The notes beneath the pieces were generated by a model. That model ran no database searches. It worked only from the letters and a program-made list of their open reading frames with translations, and was not told where the DNA came from. DNA of 64,000 nt from G963556115 sp963677015 (lineage in GTDB: Bacteria; Planctomycetota; SZUA-567). Below, one piece after another: positions 9,026 through 18,302 of the stretch (the stretch's first letter is position 1; each line of letters begins with the position of its first letter). The stretch covers positions 806,001 to 870,000 of the forward strand of contig OY781533.1 of assembly GCA_963677015.1 (NCBI GenBank), read 5' to 3'. A program made the position numbers and the translations under genes.

Positions 9026-10402
9026 TTATTTGCTGCTTCTGCAATACCGGGTACTTGCTGGTTGCAGATAGTTCGCGGTAAAATTGCGGGCGTATAAAAG
9101 GGTAAGCATGAAGGTGAGGATGTCTGCAAGCGGTTGCGCATATATTATGCCGTCTATACCGAAAATATGCGGCAGGAGGAGTATTGCGGGAATAAAGAAT
9201 ATCCCCTGATGGGCTATGCTGAGTATACCTCCTTTACGGGAATTACCTAGAGCCAGAAAAGCGGTGGCATAGATCATGATAATCCCGAATAGAATAAAGG
9301 TAACCGAGTTCGCCTGCAGTATTCTGCAGCCCAGTGTCACCAGTTCTCTGTCGGTAGTGCTGAATAGAGAGACCAGAGCTTCCGGCAGGAGCAGGAATAT
9401 GGAAGCGACTATTATCCCATAGGATATTATCCAGCGCAGAGAGATGGTTAGTGCTTCCTGTACTCTGTCAAACCTGCCGGCCCCATAGTTGTAGCCGATT
9501 ATAGGCTGTAAGCCCTTTACATAACCGAAAATAACATACGATACCAGAGCGATTATTCTGGTTATAATTCCGAAAGCGGCAACAGCCGAGTCACCGTAAT
9601 TCCCTGCGGCGGTATTGGTCAGACCTATAGCCGCTCCGGTAAGAAGCTGAAATACAAAGATTGGAGTTCCAAGTTTCAGCAGATTAAATATAATCTCCTG
9701 TTTGAAATGTACCTGCCTTACTGATATTCTGAGCACGCCTTTTTTCTGAATAATATGCAGAATATAAATACTGAGGGTCACCGCAAAGGAGATTATGGTC
9801 GCTATTGCCGCTCCGGCAATACCAAATCCCAGTTTGTAGATAAAAATCGGATCCAGAATGGAGTTTAATATTCCGCCGGTAAGCATGGTAATCATTACTT
9901 TTTTGGCAGCGCCTTCAGCGAACAGGATGTTGTTCATGGTAACAAAAAGAATATTTAGTATGCAGCCGCTAAGGTAGATTTGAGAGTATTCCAGCGCGAA
10001 AGGGAGTATGGTAGGGGTAGCGCCGAATGCGGAGAGTATTTCAGGAAGAAACAGCATACTAACAGTGATGATGATAACGCCGGATATGCCGCTTGTAAAG
10101 AAAGCGGTCGAGGCGGTGATACTGGCCTGGTCAAGCTTATTTTCTCCAATTTGACGTGATATGCACATCGCTGCACCGGTTCCGAAGATCAGTCCGATTC
10201 CAATTATAACTTGTGTTATCGGGAAAGCAACCGCTACTGCAGCCAGCTGGCTGGTGCCAAGGCCACTGACAAAATAGGCATCTATAACGTTGTATAGCGC
10301 ATTTATGAGCATGCCGATAATTGAAGGAATTGTAAGTTTCAACAAGGCGGAGGTGATTTTGTTGTCGCGCATAATTGTGATTGTTGACTGATTCGGGTTC
10401 AT
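9026..10402 (-). CDS. MATE-family multidrug efflux transporter
   Basis: 458 residues with about 12 hydrophobic helices and internal two-fold symmetry. Family features include SIIGMLINALYNVIDAYFVSGLG near the N-terminus and LKLGTPIFVFQLLTGAAIGL at the start of the second half. MATE proteins export cationic drugs or organic compounds by Na+ or H+ antiport across the inner membrane. ATG at 10402 follows AAGGAG. It lies 59 nt downstream of the marR gene on the same strand. A MarR-type operator sits in the gap, so it is probably co-regulated with marR. Substrate unknown. Confidence 0.92.
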   Translation of the reverse strand: MNPNQSTITIMRDNKITSALLKLTIPSIIGMLINALYNVIDAYFVSGLGTSQLAAVAVAFPITQVIIGIGLIFGTGAAMCISRQIGENKLDQASITASTAFFTSGISGVIIITVSMLFLPEILSAFGATPTILPFALEYSQIYLSGCILNILFVTMNNILFAEGAAKKVMITMLTGGILNSILDPIFIYKLGFGIAGAAIATIISFAVTLSIYILHIIQKKGVLRISVRQVHFKQEIIFNLLKLGTPIFVFQLLTGAAIGLTNTAAGNYGDSAVAAFGIITRIIALVSYVIFGYVKGLQPIIGYNYGAGRFDRVQEALTISLRWIISYGIIVASIFLLLPEALVSLFSTTDRELVTLGCRILQANSVTFILFGIIMIYATAFLALGNSRKGGILSIAHQGIFFIPAILLLPHIFGIDGIIYAQPLADILTFMLTLLYARNFTANYLQPASTRYCRSSK

Positions 10403-10420
10403 TGGAGTCTCCTTGGCTGT

Positions 10421-10439
10421 GTGTATAGCTGCTATACAC
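10421..10439. promoter_or_regulatory. MarR operator, site 2
   Basis: Perfect 9-bp inverted repeat GTGTATAGC / GCTATACAC with one central base, between marR and the MATE gene. Its core GTATAGCTGCTATAC is nearly identical to the element inside the marR promoter, which supports both as sites for the same regulator. Confidence 0.7.
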
Positions 10440-10461
10440 TATAGATAAAAAATTTTTTTGG

Positions 10462-10923
10462 TTAACTGTGTTTGAATTTTTCAACAACTCCTTCCAGGTT
10501 ATCCAGGAATTTAATTAAGAATTCCTGTTCTTCCGGTGTTGCCGAGGTCAGAATACTATTTACTGCATTGTCAAATTCGTCATGATAAAGCCGGTGCTGC
10601 TTATAGGCGGTTTCACCCTTGGCAGTAAGTGAGATTTGGAGCATTGAGCGGTTTGTCTGTGATTTTGATTTCGTAAGCATGCCTTTTTTTTCAAGCTTTT
10701 TTATCACCTGTGATACTGCGCCCCGGGTTACGCCAAGTTTTTCCGCTAGTGCTGCAAGATGCAGATCAGGATTATCTTTGATATGCATTATCATGTGGAT
10801 CTCTGCTTCATAGAGAAGCTGATCCGTGCCATAATAATGGAATTTACCGTCAGAATCGAATAATTGCCAGGCAATTGTTAGCAGTCGGTAACTGATATTG
10901 GGATTTTTAGCAAAAGTAAACAT
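10462..10923 (-). CDS. MarR-family transcriptional repressor
   Basis: 153 residues from ATG at 10923. The winged helix-turn-helix is clear: DLHLAALAEKLGVTRGAVSQVIKKLEKKGML, then the wing with SQTNRSMLQISLTAKG. Flanking helices should dimerise it. The frame is open further upstream to a TTG at 10980, but that stretch contains the -35, spacer and -10 of a strong promoter, so ATG at 10923 is chosen. The start lies only 7 nt beyond the -10, so the transcript is probably leaderless. It very likely represses itself and the downstream MATE pump and is relieved by a small-molecule ligand; the ligand is unknown. Confidence 0.9.
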   Translation of the reverse strand: MFTFAKNPNISYRLLTIAWQLFDSDGKFHYYGTDQLLYEAEIHMIMHIKDNPDLHLAALAEKLGVTRGAVSQVIKKLEKKGMLTKSKSQTNRSMLQISLTAKGETAYKQHRLYHDEFDNAVNSILTSATPEEQEFLIKFLDNLEGVVEKFKHS

Positions 10924-10930
10924 AGCTGGA

Positions 10931-10959
10931 ATTGTATAGTAGCTATACGGTTTTGTCAA
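10931..10959 (-). promoter_or_regulatory. marR promoter with operator in the spacer (site 1)
   Basis: On the minus strand: consensus TTGACA (10959-10954), exactly 17 nt, then TACAAT (10936-10931). The spacer holds GTATAGCTACTATAC (10948-10934), matching the downstream palindrome in 14 of 15 core positions. A repressor bound here would block RNA polymerase. Confidence 0.8.
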
Positions 10960-11074
10960 GCATTTTTTTTTACTACTCAATTTGGGGGCAAAAGATCGGT
11001 ACTTGGGACGGGATATTATTTATAGTGAATGAAAAAAAGTTTTATATGGTTCGGGAAAACCGGCGTTAGAGAAT

Positions 11075-12430
11075 TTACATCTGGTTGCGTAGCGGAGCGA
11101 ATAGCAGATTTTTCGGTGTGATCATTTTCAGTGTGTCTTCGTAGCTTAATTCTCTGGCTAGATTTAAATCATTGAGATAGGCTCGAGTGTATTCAGAAAC
11201 AACAGCATTATTTTCGGTGCAGAAAGCGACCTCATAGTTCATAAGCAGTGAACGTGCATCCAGATTTACGCTGCCGCCGATAACAAATTTTCCGTCGATT
11301 ATTGCGAGTTTGTTATGCAGTACGGATTTATCCCAGCCCCAGATGCGTATGCCATGTTTTTTATAGACATGCAGTTCGCCGTGAGCAAGCTCAGTAAACA
11401 GCTTCAAGTCACTGTCATACTGCGTGAGTATTCGGACATCTACCCCTCTTTCGGCTGCTTCTAGCAGTGCTTTCTGAATAAGTGATGTCGGCAGGAAGTA
11501 TGGCGTTGAAATATATACACTCTTTTGAGCGGCGTTTATGGCGATAGTAAAGAGGTTGATGAGATTGCTCTCAATGTTTTCAGGTGATTGCTCGACAAGG
11601 CGGATTGCTACATCGCCCTGTGGCTGAATATCACGCCTTTTTGGGGTATACAGGTTGCCGAAAAGTTTGATGAAGGGGTAGTCAATAATTGATTTAAAGA
11701 CATTGCCTCCAACAAACGGCAGATCCATTCCAAGCCAGTTTTTGCCCGAGTTATTCCAGCACTGTGCGAAAAGAACTTCAGCATCATAGACGGCCGGACC
11801 CTGAATCAGGATTCCCGAGTCGCGCCAGCCGTCAAAACCGTTGCCGTTATAGTTATCTGAGATATTCAGACCGGAGATGAAGGCACTGTTACCATCGATA
11901 ATGACAATTTTACGGTGGTTGCGGTTGTTCATTCTCAGGAATGTCCAGCCTTTTAGAGGATTGAAGACCAGTACTTCACCGCCGGCAGCGGTGAAGTCTG
12001 CAAAATCTTCAACCTCGGTTTCACAGCCGAATTTATCATAGGTTATTCTAACTTTTACTCCACGCTTGAGAGCTGCTATAAGGTGATCCAGTACTTTTCC
12101 ACCAATATTATCGACAGTATAGTCATACATGGCAATATCTATATATGACTTGGCTTCATCAATTACAGTTAGCAGCCGTGAAAAATAGCTGTTGCCATTT
12201 TCAAGAATTTCAAGGGTGTTACCGGGGATCAGGTGCGAATCGGTATAGGTATCCAGGGTCTTTTCAAATTCGTCACTGCCTATAGGGCCGGATGATCTGA
12301 GGGTAAGGTGCAGAAGTGAGCGGGCACTATTCGCCGGGCGCATTGAGAATACGGTACTGCAGCCGGAACAGGCGAGTACCAGAAGTATACAGATAACAGA
12401 TAGTGAGTTTATGAATCTCCTAAAAAACAT
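11075..12430 (-). CDS. Phospholipase D / cardiolipin synthase-like lipoprotein
   Basis: 451 residues with two HKD motifs, HRKIVIIDGNSAFISG and HNKLAIIDGKFVIGG, each followed by the SxNxD-type motif (GLNISD, GSVNLDARS). This is the PLD fold used by cardiolipin synthases and secreted phospholipases. Unlike classical ClsA, it has no pair of N-terminal helices; it begins with a signal peptide ending VLACSGC, so it is probably exported and lipid-anchored. Either membrane phospholipid synthesis from the outer face of the inner membrane or a hydrolytic role is possible. It lies downstream of the DUF1015 gene with a terminator between. Confidence 0.82.
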   Translation of the reverse strand: MFFRRFINSLSVICILLVLACSGCSTVFSMRPANSARSLLHLTLRSSGPIGSDEFEKTLDTYTDSHLIPGNTLEILENGNSYFSRLLTVIDEAKSYIDIAMYDYTVDNIGGKVLDHLIAALKRGVKVRITYDKFGCETEVEDFADFTAAGGEVLVFNPLKGWTFLRMNNRNHRKIVIIDGNSAFISGLNISDNYNGNGFDGWRDSGILIQGPAVYDAEVLFAQCWNNSGKNWLGMDLPFVGGNVFKSIIDYPFIKLFGNLYTPKRRDIQPQGDVAIRLVEQSPENIESNLINLFTIAINAAQKSVYISTPYFLPTSLIQKALLEAAERGVDVRILTQYDSDLKLFTELAHGELHVYKKHGIRIWGWDKSVLHNKLAIIDGKFVIGGSVNLDARSLLMNYEVAFCTENNAVVSEYTRAYLNDLNLARELSYEDTLKMITPKNLLFAPLRNQM

Positions 12431-12464
12431 ATGCGCTATATTGTTTCTGATGGGTTTAAAATAG

Positions 12465-12498
12465 AGCCGGTACTGTTGTTGCGCAGGCAGTACCGGCT
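12465..12498 (-). terminator. Intrinsic terminator of the DUF1015 gene
   Basis: AGCCGGTACTG (12465-12475) pairs perfectly with CAGTACCGGCT (12488-12498). On the minus strand CTATTTTAAA follows. It separates DUF1015 from the PLD gene. Confidence 0.7.
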
Positions 12499-12519
12499 TG
12501 ATTAATAATTAAACGGTTC

Positions 12520-13830
12520 TCAGGAGAAAAGGTTGAATACCATTCCTGAAAGAACCTTCGGGAAAAAGTAGGTGCTTTTTTGCGGCATAACTTCACCGGC
12601 ATAACTTACATCCTTTACCTGCTGCATGGTGGTTGAGCGCATCAGGAAGCCGCACTGAATATCTTTTTCATGCCCCTGAGCCATGCGAATAGCTTCATCA
12701 GCATCTTTGGAGTAGATTATATTCTCCTTACGCAGAAGCTTGCCTTCATCAATTCCGAGAAGATCCTCAAGAATAAGCAGATGCAGCACAGAGACATCCA
12801 GTCCCTGCCAGGCACCGCACTTATCGCTTGCTCGGGTCTGCATAATAGCCGGATCCTTCATGCCTATAAAATACATATCATTATTCAGAAGTAGGCCGAA
12901 AGCCGGAGTTTTATTTGTCTCAATTGCGTTTATCAGTGCATTCTTATCATTTTCTTTTCGCACTTCAAAGTTGACTGTCAATGTTGAAATGAGATTAGCA
13001 ACAGCATTGTCATCAACGCCATAAACCAGACGGTGTGTAGGCCAAATGACCAATCCTGGATCACTGTCCGGAACTACAAACATCAGCAGATAATCGCAGT
13101 CAAGCTCTCCAAGAGGGGGAGGAGTCTGGCCGGCATTTTTCATTGCTTCCCTTACCGAATTCCGGTAATTCAGCGCTGTCTCGTAGCGGTGATGACCATC
13201 AGCGATAAAAATCTGGCCTTCTGAGCAGAGCTGGCAGAAAGAATTCGCCTTATCCTGGTCGTCAAGAACCCAGAATTTGTTGCGAACGCCGTCATCGCCA
13301 ATAAAGTTTGCTAGTGGTGTGTCTGTGTAAAGTCCGGAAAGTGCTGCACTTATCTTGTTCTCAGGGTCACTGAGCAGCCCGAAAACGGGGCCGGGGTTAC
13401 CCTTGACCGCTTTCATGAGTCGCAGACGGTCTTCTTTAGGTCCGGAGAGGGTTTTTTCATGAGGGAAGACTCCGGCTTCGCCCCATTCTGAGAGTAATAC
13501 TCTGACAAAAAAACCATGGCGGTTATAGGTTGTGTCATCTGCAGAAAATTCCTGTTCGTAAAGGTATACCGCAGGCTTATCCTGAATTATCAGACCCTCT
13601 TCGCGCCACTGGTCAAGGTGAGCTGCTGCACGGCTGTAGCGGTTGTCATTCTCGTTATCTGTATCGAAGATTTTACCATAGATGATTCGTACCGAATTTT
13701 TTGGATCTTTTTTATAGAGATCGTTCTGGTATTCATCACTTACTACATCATACGGAGGCATTGAAACCTTGGCATAGTCTGCTTTTTCTGGATTGTAGCG
13801 CCAGCCGGCAAACGGTTGAATTACGGGCAT
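12520..13830 (-). CDS. DUF1015 family protein
   Basis: 436 residues, full length for the family. Signatures are IQPFAGWRYNPEKA and MPPYDVVSDEYQ at the N-terminus, the central FIADGHHRYETALNYR, and a C-terminal AQGHEKDIQCGFLMR with VMPQKSTYFFPKVLSG. DUF1015 proteins are cytoplasmic and widespread in anaerobes and PVC bacteria, often beside amino-acid or serine metabolism genes; no activity can be assigned from sequence. ATG follows AAAGGAAAG. Apparently monocistronic. Confidence 0.9.
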   Translation of the reverse strand: MPVIQPFAGWRYNPEKADYAKVSMPPYDVVSDEYQNDLYKKDPKNSVRIIYGKIFDTDNENDNRYSRAAAHLDQWREEGLIIQDKPAVYLYEQEFSADDTTYNRHGFFVRVLLSEWGEAGVFPHEKTLSGPKEDRLRLMKAVKGNPGPVFGLLSDPENKISAALSGLYTDTPLANFIGDDGVRNKFWVLDDQDKANSFCQLCSEGQIFIADGHHRYETALNYRNSVREAMKNAGQTPPPLGELDCDYLLMFVVPDSDPGLVIWPTHRLVYGVDDNAVANLISTLTVNFEVRKENDKNALINAIETNKTPAFGLLLNNDMYFIGMKDPAIMQTRASDKCGAWQGLDVSVLHLLILEDLLGIDEGKLLRKENIIYSKDADEAIRMAQGHEKDIQCGFLMRSTTMQQVKDVSYAGEVMPQKSTYFFPKVLSGMVFNLFS

Positions 13831-14263
13831 GTCTTTCCTTTCGGTTGTTCAAGATAATTTTAATGTCACTAGCTCAAGTATTACCTGATTCACTGATATT
13901 ATTCGGATTTTTTTTTCTTATGCAAGTGAAAGTATATTCCTGATGGCTATTAATTTTATTTTATTTTGCTGATTTTGCCGGTAATACGGGGGATTTTTGC
14001 GTTTTAGGAAAAAAATGCCGGAATAATTTTCCCCTAGCTGCGGTAAGTTTTTATTTGTAAATGAACTATTTTGAGCACCATTTAGTGTAAGTTGTTTTAT
14101 TTCAAGTAGTTGTGTTTGTGTGGGTAAAATGTGGAAAAGTGGAACATCAATTGTTGTTATGTGAAGTGAGCTGCAATGGGGATTGTGAGAAGGCTCGGAT
14201 CGGGGTATGAAAAGGTTATTAAAGATTTGCAGGTGCAGATTATTTTATTGAAAAGGAGACATC
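13831..14263. other. Intergenic region, divergent promoters
   Basis: 433 nt between the divergent DUF1015 and EF-hand genes. I see no credible ORF, RNA gene or repeat. AAAAGGAG just before 14264 is the ribosome-binding site of the EF-hand gene. Confidence 0.5.
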
Positions 14264-14821
14264 ATGAGTATCAGTAGTATTTCAAGTGCATCATCAATGT
14301 ACGATCTCTCCGCATTGATGGCGCAGAAAAAACCCGAAGGTGATCCGGAAGATTTGATCGCAAATAATGATGAGGACAGCAGCGGAGCTCTTAGTATTGA
14401 AGAATTTATCGCAATGAATTCTGATGCACCGGATGAGATTAAGATTGCCGATGAAGATGTTGAGGATATGTTCGCAACTCTTGATGCTGACGGTGACGGT
14501 GAGGTGACAGCTGAAGAGCTCGAAGAAGGCAGAGAGAGCATGATGCAGTACCTTGACAGCAAGTACGGCTCACTCGATACCATGATGCAGGTAAATGAAA
14601 TTCTGAATGAGACTCAGGAGACTCTTGTCGATCTTGTAAATAGCAGTAACGGCGGTGATGATGATGATGATAGTGACGATCCATTTGATTTTCTGACTAC
14701 TCAGTATCAGTACCAGATTCAGCAGTATCTGGATCAGGCAGAGCTGGCTAAGAATGGTGATACCTCTACCGATGTTTTGAGTTCTATTCTTGGAACCAGT
14801 TCAATATCTGAATATATTTAA
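14264..14821 (+). CDS. EF-hand calcium-binding protein
   Basis: 185 residues with two canonical 12-residue EF-hand loops: DEDSSGALSIEE (about 46-57) and DADGDGEVTAEE (about 73-84), each with acidic ligands at positions 1, 3 and 12 and glycine at 6. The spacing fits a paired EF-hand lobe. Later comes an acidic run (DDDDDSDD) and a Gln/Tyr-rich helical tail. No signal peptide is seen; the Ser-rich N-terminus (MSISSISSASSM) resembles unprocessed starts of similar proteins. It probably binds Ca2+ as a buffer or sensor; partner unknown. It is monocistronic with its own terminator. Confidence 0.85.
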   Translation: MSISSISSASSMYDLSALMAQKKPEGDPEDLIANNDEDSSGALSIEEFIAMNSDAPDEIKIADEDVEDMFATLDADGDGEVTAEELEEGRESMMQYLDSKYGSLDTMMQVNEILNETQETLVDLVNSSNGGDDDDDSDDPFDFLTTQYQYQIQQYLDQAELAKNGDTSTDVLSSILGTSSISEYI

Positions 14822-14885
14822 ATTATATAATGTACCTGTAGGGGTAGTTACACGGGACGGTTACAGGTATTAATAGATTTATGAA

Positions 14886-14927
14886 ACAGCATGACGGCTT
14901 CGGGAGGCGTTCATGCTGTTTTTTTTT
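14886..14927 (+). terminator. Intrinsic terminator of the EF-hand gene
   Basis: ACAGCATGA (14886-14894) pairs with TCATGCTGT (14911-14919), extended by inner CG pairs and followed by nine T. A second hairpin without a T-run lies just upstream (14833-14869). Confidence 0.9.
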
Positions 14928-15076
14928 CATGGTTTGGTCTCTGTAGTGCCGGGTTAAGATTATATGTATTGCTTAACTTCAAATCGGGCGTACTGTGCAG
15001 CTAATGCAGAAATTATTTTGTTTTGCTGTTATTAGGAAGTTATATATAATTATTATCTTTGTGGGTAGGGATAATA

Positions 15077-15104
15077 TTGACCGCGCAGTGTTGTTGGGTA
15101 TCAT
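15077..15104 (+). promoter_or_regulatory. Promoter of the M24 peptidase gene
   Basis: TTGACC (15077-15082), 16-nt spacer, TATCAT (15099-15104), about 28 nt before the start codon. Confidence 0.5.
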
Positions 15105-15131
15105 TTAGGTTGTGCTATAAAGGGGAAGATT

Positions 15132-16220
15132 ATGGTTAAACTGGTGAGAGAGGTAACAGCAAGGGTAAAACGGTTCAAAGAACTTCTGGCAGTGAGCGGT
15201 ATAGCGGCGGCTCTGGTAACCCGAAAGAGTGATGTGCGGTATTTTAGCGGTTTTACCGGTGATGACTCGTGCCTGCTCCTGACAAAAAGGCAGGATTATC
15301 TGATAACTGACGGGCGTTATGTTGAAGAAGCGAAGAATACGACCAGACTTTATGAGGTTGTGACCTGGAAAGATCATCCCGCTGCTTTCGCTGCGGAACT
15401 GCTGCCGGGAACTATAAAAAAAATTGGAATTTGTGATAACCACCTTACTGTTCACTGGCATAAGAAGTTGCTGGGAGCAGGGCTTAATACCGTACCTCTT
15501 GATAGTGTGATTGCAAATATTCGGGAGCAGAAAAGCGCCTGGGAGGTGGATAAAATTCGGGATTCGCTTAAAGCGGTTGAGTCGGCATTCCGTGAGTTTA
15601 AGAGTAGAATCAAGGTTGGGATGACTGAAAAAGAACTCAAGCTTGAGCTGGAGTTTCTGATGTACCGTCAGGGGGTAGAGGCGCCTTCATTTGATACCAT
15701 CGTTGCTGAGGGTGAGAATGCAAGTCTGCCGCATGCTCATGCCGGAGAGAGGTGTATCGCTCAAGGGTCTATTCTGCTTATTGATTTTGGCGGAATTATT
15801 GACGGTTATTGTTCTGATCTTACCCGCACCCTGTTTATCGGGGATGTCAGTGACCAGTGGCGTGAGCGTTATGAATTGGTATTGCAGGCGCAGCAGGCGG
15901 GTATGGCGGTGATCAAAGCTGGAGCGGAAACTAAAATTTCGGATATCGCGGCTCGGGAAGTATTTGCTGCGGCTGGAGTTGAGGAGAACTATCTGCATTC
16001 GCTCGGCCATGGGGTGGGGATGGATATACATGAACTTCCACGGCTCTCTAAAAAAGCAGCCGGGAAGCTTCCTGCCGGAGCGGTTGTTACTGTCGAACCC
16101 GGTTTATATTATCCTGGATTCGGTGGAATCAGGATTGAGGATATGGTCCTGGTTGAGCGTTCTGGAGTGCGGGTTTTGAGTACTCTGGAGAAGGATCTTG
16201 AATCTGCGGTTGTCAATTGA
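15132..16220 (+). CDS. M24-family aminopeptidase (Xaa-Pro peptidase)
   Basis: 362 residues, usual length. An N-terminal creatinase-like domain (about 1-130) precedes the pita-bread catalytic domain. All five metal ligands can be seen in order: Asp in LLIDFGGIIDG, Asp in CSDLTRTL, His in HSLGHGVGMDIHE, Glu in TVEPGLYY and Glu in GIRIEDMVLV. It should remove N-terminal residues preceding proline in cytoplasmic peptides. ATG follows AAAGGGGAAG. It ends about 140 nt before accB, where a new promoter is seen, so co-transcription with acc is possible but not needed. Confidence 0.92.
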   Translation: MVKLVREVTARVKRFKELLAVSGIAAALVTRKSDVRYFSGFTGDDSCLLLTKRQDYLITDGRYVEEAKNTTRLYEVVTWKDHPAAFAAELLPGTIKKIGICDNHLTVHWHKKLLGAGLNTVPLDSVIANIREQKSAWEVDKIRDSLKAVESAFREFKSRIKVGMTEKELKLELEFLMYRQGVEAPSFDTIVAEGENASLPHAHAGERCIAQGSILLIDFGGIIDGYCSDLTRTLFIGDVSDQWRERYELVLQAQQAGMAVIKAGAETKISDIAAREVFAAAGVEENYLHSLGHGVGMDIHELPRLSKKAAGKLPAGAVVTVEPGLYYPGFGGIRIEDMVLVERSGVRVLSTLEKDLESAVVN

Positions 16221-16240
16221 ATGATTTTATAGAGAAACCC

Positions 16241-16268
16241 TTGGAATTAATATGGTTTTTTATATAAT
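16241..16268 (+). promoter_or_regulatory. Promoter of the accBC operon
   Basis: TTGGAA (16241-16246), 16-nt spacer, TATAAT (16263-16268). Confidence 0.55.
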
Positions 16269-16381
16269 CAGTGATTGCTGTGTGTAGAAATACGGGGTTG
16301 AACGAATAACTATTATATTAATATATACAGATGATGATTAAAAGAAAATAAATTATTCTTTTGGGAAAGGTATTGCAACAA

Positions 16382-16822
16382 ATGAGTATTGAAAAAATCA
16401 GTAAACTCGTTGAAATTATGAATGAAAATGATCTTGTTGAGATACAGCTTGAAGAGGAAAACCTCAAGATCAAGCTGAAAAAGCCTGGCTGTAACATGAT
16501 CGCGGCTCCAGCAATGATGCCTCAGAATATGGCACCGATAATGCCTTCTGCAGCCCCTGCAGCTGCGGCTGATGACACCGCCGGTTTGACACCTGTCCCA
16601 AGTCCTATTGTCGGAACGTTCTATTCCGCTCCTTCTCCAGATGCGGAAGCATTTGTTTCCGTTGGTGACAATGTGTCTGCTGATACTGTAATTTGTATTG
16701 TGGAAGCTATGAAGATTATGAATGAGGTTAAGGCGGAAATATCCGGTACTATTGAGAAAATTCTCGTCAAGAATGGTGAGCCCGTTGAATATGGTCAGCC
16801 TCTGTTCCTCGTTAAAGAATGA
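16382..16822 (+). CDS. accB: Biotin carboxyl carrier protein of acetyl-CoA carboxylase
   Basis: 146 residues from ATG at 16382. The frame is open seven codons further up, but MSIEKISKLVEIMNENDL aligns with the usual BCCP start. The C-terminal biotinyl domain carries EAMKIMNEV; Lys111 is the biotinylation site, 35 residues from the end as normal. A proline/alanine/methionine-rich linker separates the N-terminal helix pair from the biotinyl domain. It carries carboxybiotin between AccC and the carboxyltransferase in fatty acid synthesis. It is followed after 42 nt by accC. Confidence 0.95.
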   Translation: MSIEKISKLVEIMNENDLVEIQLEEENLKIKLKKPGCNMIAAPAMMPQNMAPIMPSAAPAAAADDTAGLTPVPSPIVGTFYSAPSPDAEAFVSVGDNVSADTVICIVEAMKIMNEVKAEISGTIEKILVKNGEPVEYGQPLFLVKE

Positions 16823-16864
16823 TCTTTGAATAGTAACCAGACAAAAGAAAGTAACCTTTAAATT

Positions 16865-18202
16865 ATGTTTTCAAGAATTTTGATTGCTAATCGTGGTGAA
16901 ATTGCGGTAAGAATAATTAGAACCTGTAAAAAACTTGGTATTGAAACGGTTGCGGTCTTCTCTGAAGCCGACCGTAACTCACTCCATGTACGCCTTGCAG
17001 ATGCTGCAGTCTGTATTGGTCCGGCTGAATCTGCGCGCAGTTATCTGAATATTCCCAGTTTGATTTCGGCAGCAGAGATAACAGATGTTGATGCTATCCA
17101 TCCGGGATTCGGGTTTCTTTCAGAAAACGGGCATTTCGCTGATGTCTGTAATTCTCTTGATATTAAGTTTATTGGCCCGTCTTCCGGGGCTATGGCGCGT
17201 ATGGCAGATAAGGCCGGAGCTAAGGATCTGGCAAAAAAGGCCGGGGTCCCTATTCTTCCGGGCAGTGACGGGATAGTGAAGAATGATGATGAAGCCCGGG
17301 CTCTGGCGCGTCAGATAGGCTATCCGGTAATTGTCAAAGCCACAGCAGGCGGCGGTGGACGCGGCATACGTATTGCCCATAATGATGCTTCTTTAAAAAG
17401 CGGTATGCAGCAGGCACGGGCCGAGGCAGAGGTAGCTTTTGGTAACGGTGATCTGTATATTGAAAAGTTCCTTGAACATCCGCGTCATGTTGAGGTACAG
17501 ATTGTTGCCGATGAGCATGGGAATGTCGTTCATCTTGGTGAACGTGACTGTACAATGCAGCGTCGTCAGCAGAAGCTTCTTGAAGAGACTCCATCACCTG
17601 TGGTTGATGACGAGTTGCGTAAACGCATGGGGGATGCTGCAGTAAATCTTGTAAAAGTAAGCGGTTATCAGAATGTGGGAACCATTGAGTTTCTCTATGA
17701 AAAGGGTGAATTTTACTTTATGGAGATGAATACCCGTATTCAGGTGGAACACCCTGTAACCGAGATGCTTACTGGAATTGATATTGTTGAGGAGCAGTTG
17801 CGGATAGCTTCCGGAGAAAAGCTCCGCTGGAAGCAGGAAGATATTACTTTCAGCGGGCATGTAATGGAATTTCGTATTAATGCGGAGGATCCGGAACGGC
17901 ACTTTGCTCCATTCCCGGGAAAAATTGAGCTCTTTATACCACCTATGGGTGAGAATGTCCGTGTTGATACCTTTGTATATTCCGGATATAATATCCCTCC
18001 GACTTATGACTCTATGATTGGTAAGCTTATAATCAAGGGTGAAAGCCGGGCAGATGTTATTTCCAAGGCTGATATGGCATTAAGAGAGTTTATTATTGAA
18101 GGCATAAAGACTACTATTCCTTTTCATCAGAAACTTATTACAAGTCACCCGTTTGTAAATAATGATTATGATATTAATTTTATTGATGAGCGGTATAAAT
18201 AG
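16865..18202 (+). CDS. accC: Biotin carboxylase
   Basis: 445 residues, the standard length. It has the N-terminal FSRILIANRGEIAVRIIRTCKKLG, the ATP-grasp glycine loop KATAGGGGRGIRI (about 158-170), and the catalytic motif FMEMNTRIQVEHPVTE with the Glu/Asn/Arg residues of the family. It carboxylates biotin on AccB using ATP and bicarbonate. It forms an operon with accB; the carboxyltransferase genes are not in the window. Confidence 0.97.
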   Translation: MFSRILIANRGEIAVRIIRTCKKLGIETVAVFSEADRNSLHVRLADAAVCIGPAESARSYLNIPSLISAAEITDVDAIHPGFGFLSENGHFADVCNSLDIKFIGPSSGAMARMADKAGAKDLAKKAGVPILPGSDGIVKNDDEARALARQIGYPVIVKATAGGGGRGIRIAHNDASLKSGMQQARAEAEVAFGNGDLYIEKFLEHPRHVEVQIVADEHGNVVHLGERDCTMQRRQQKLLEETPSPVVDDELRKRMGDAAVNLVKVSGYQNVGTIEFLYEKGEFYFMEMNTRIQVEHPVTEMLTGIDIVEEQLRIASGEKLRWKQEDITFSGHVMEFRINAEDPERHFAPFPGKIELFIPPMGENVRVDTFVYSGYNIPPTYDSMIGKLIIKGESRADVISKADMALREFIIEGIKTTIPFHQKLITSHPFVNNDYDINFIDERYK

Positions 18203-18274
18203 GATCTGGTAATACTGTTAGCTGTCAGTAGTTTAAAAAGGTTGGTTTTTGCAGGGTTTTTATCGTAAAAGGTA

Positions 18275-18302
18275 TTGACTTTGTAAGATTTAGTGCGATA
18301 AT
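18275..18302 (+). promoter_or_regulatory. Promoter of rpmB
   Basis: TTGACT (18275-18280), 16-nt spacer, GATAAT (18297-18302). The resulting leader of about 130 nt contains a small CTTGC/GCAAG hairpin near 18408-18421. Confidence 0.5.
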
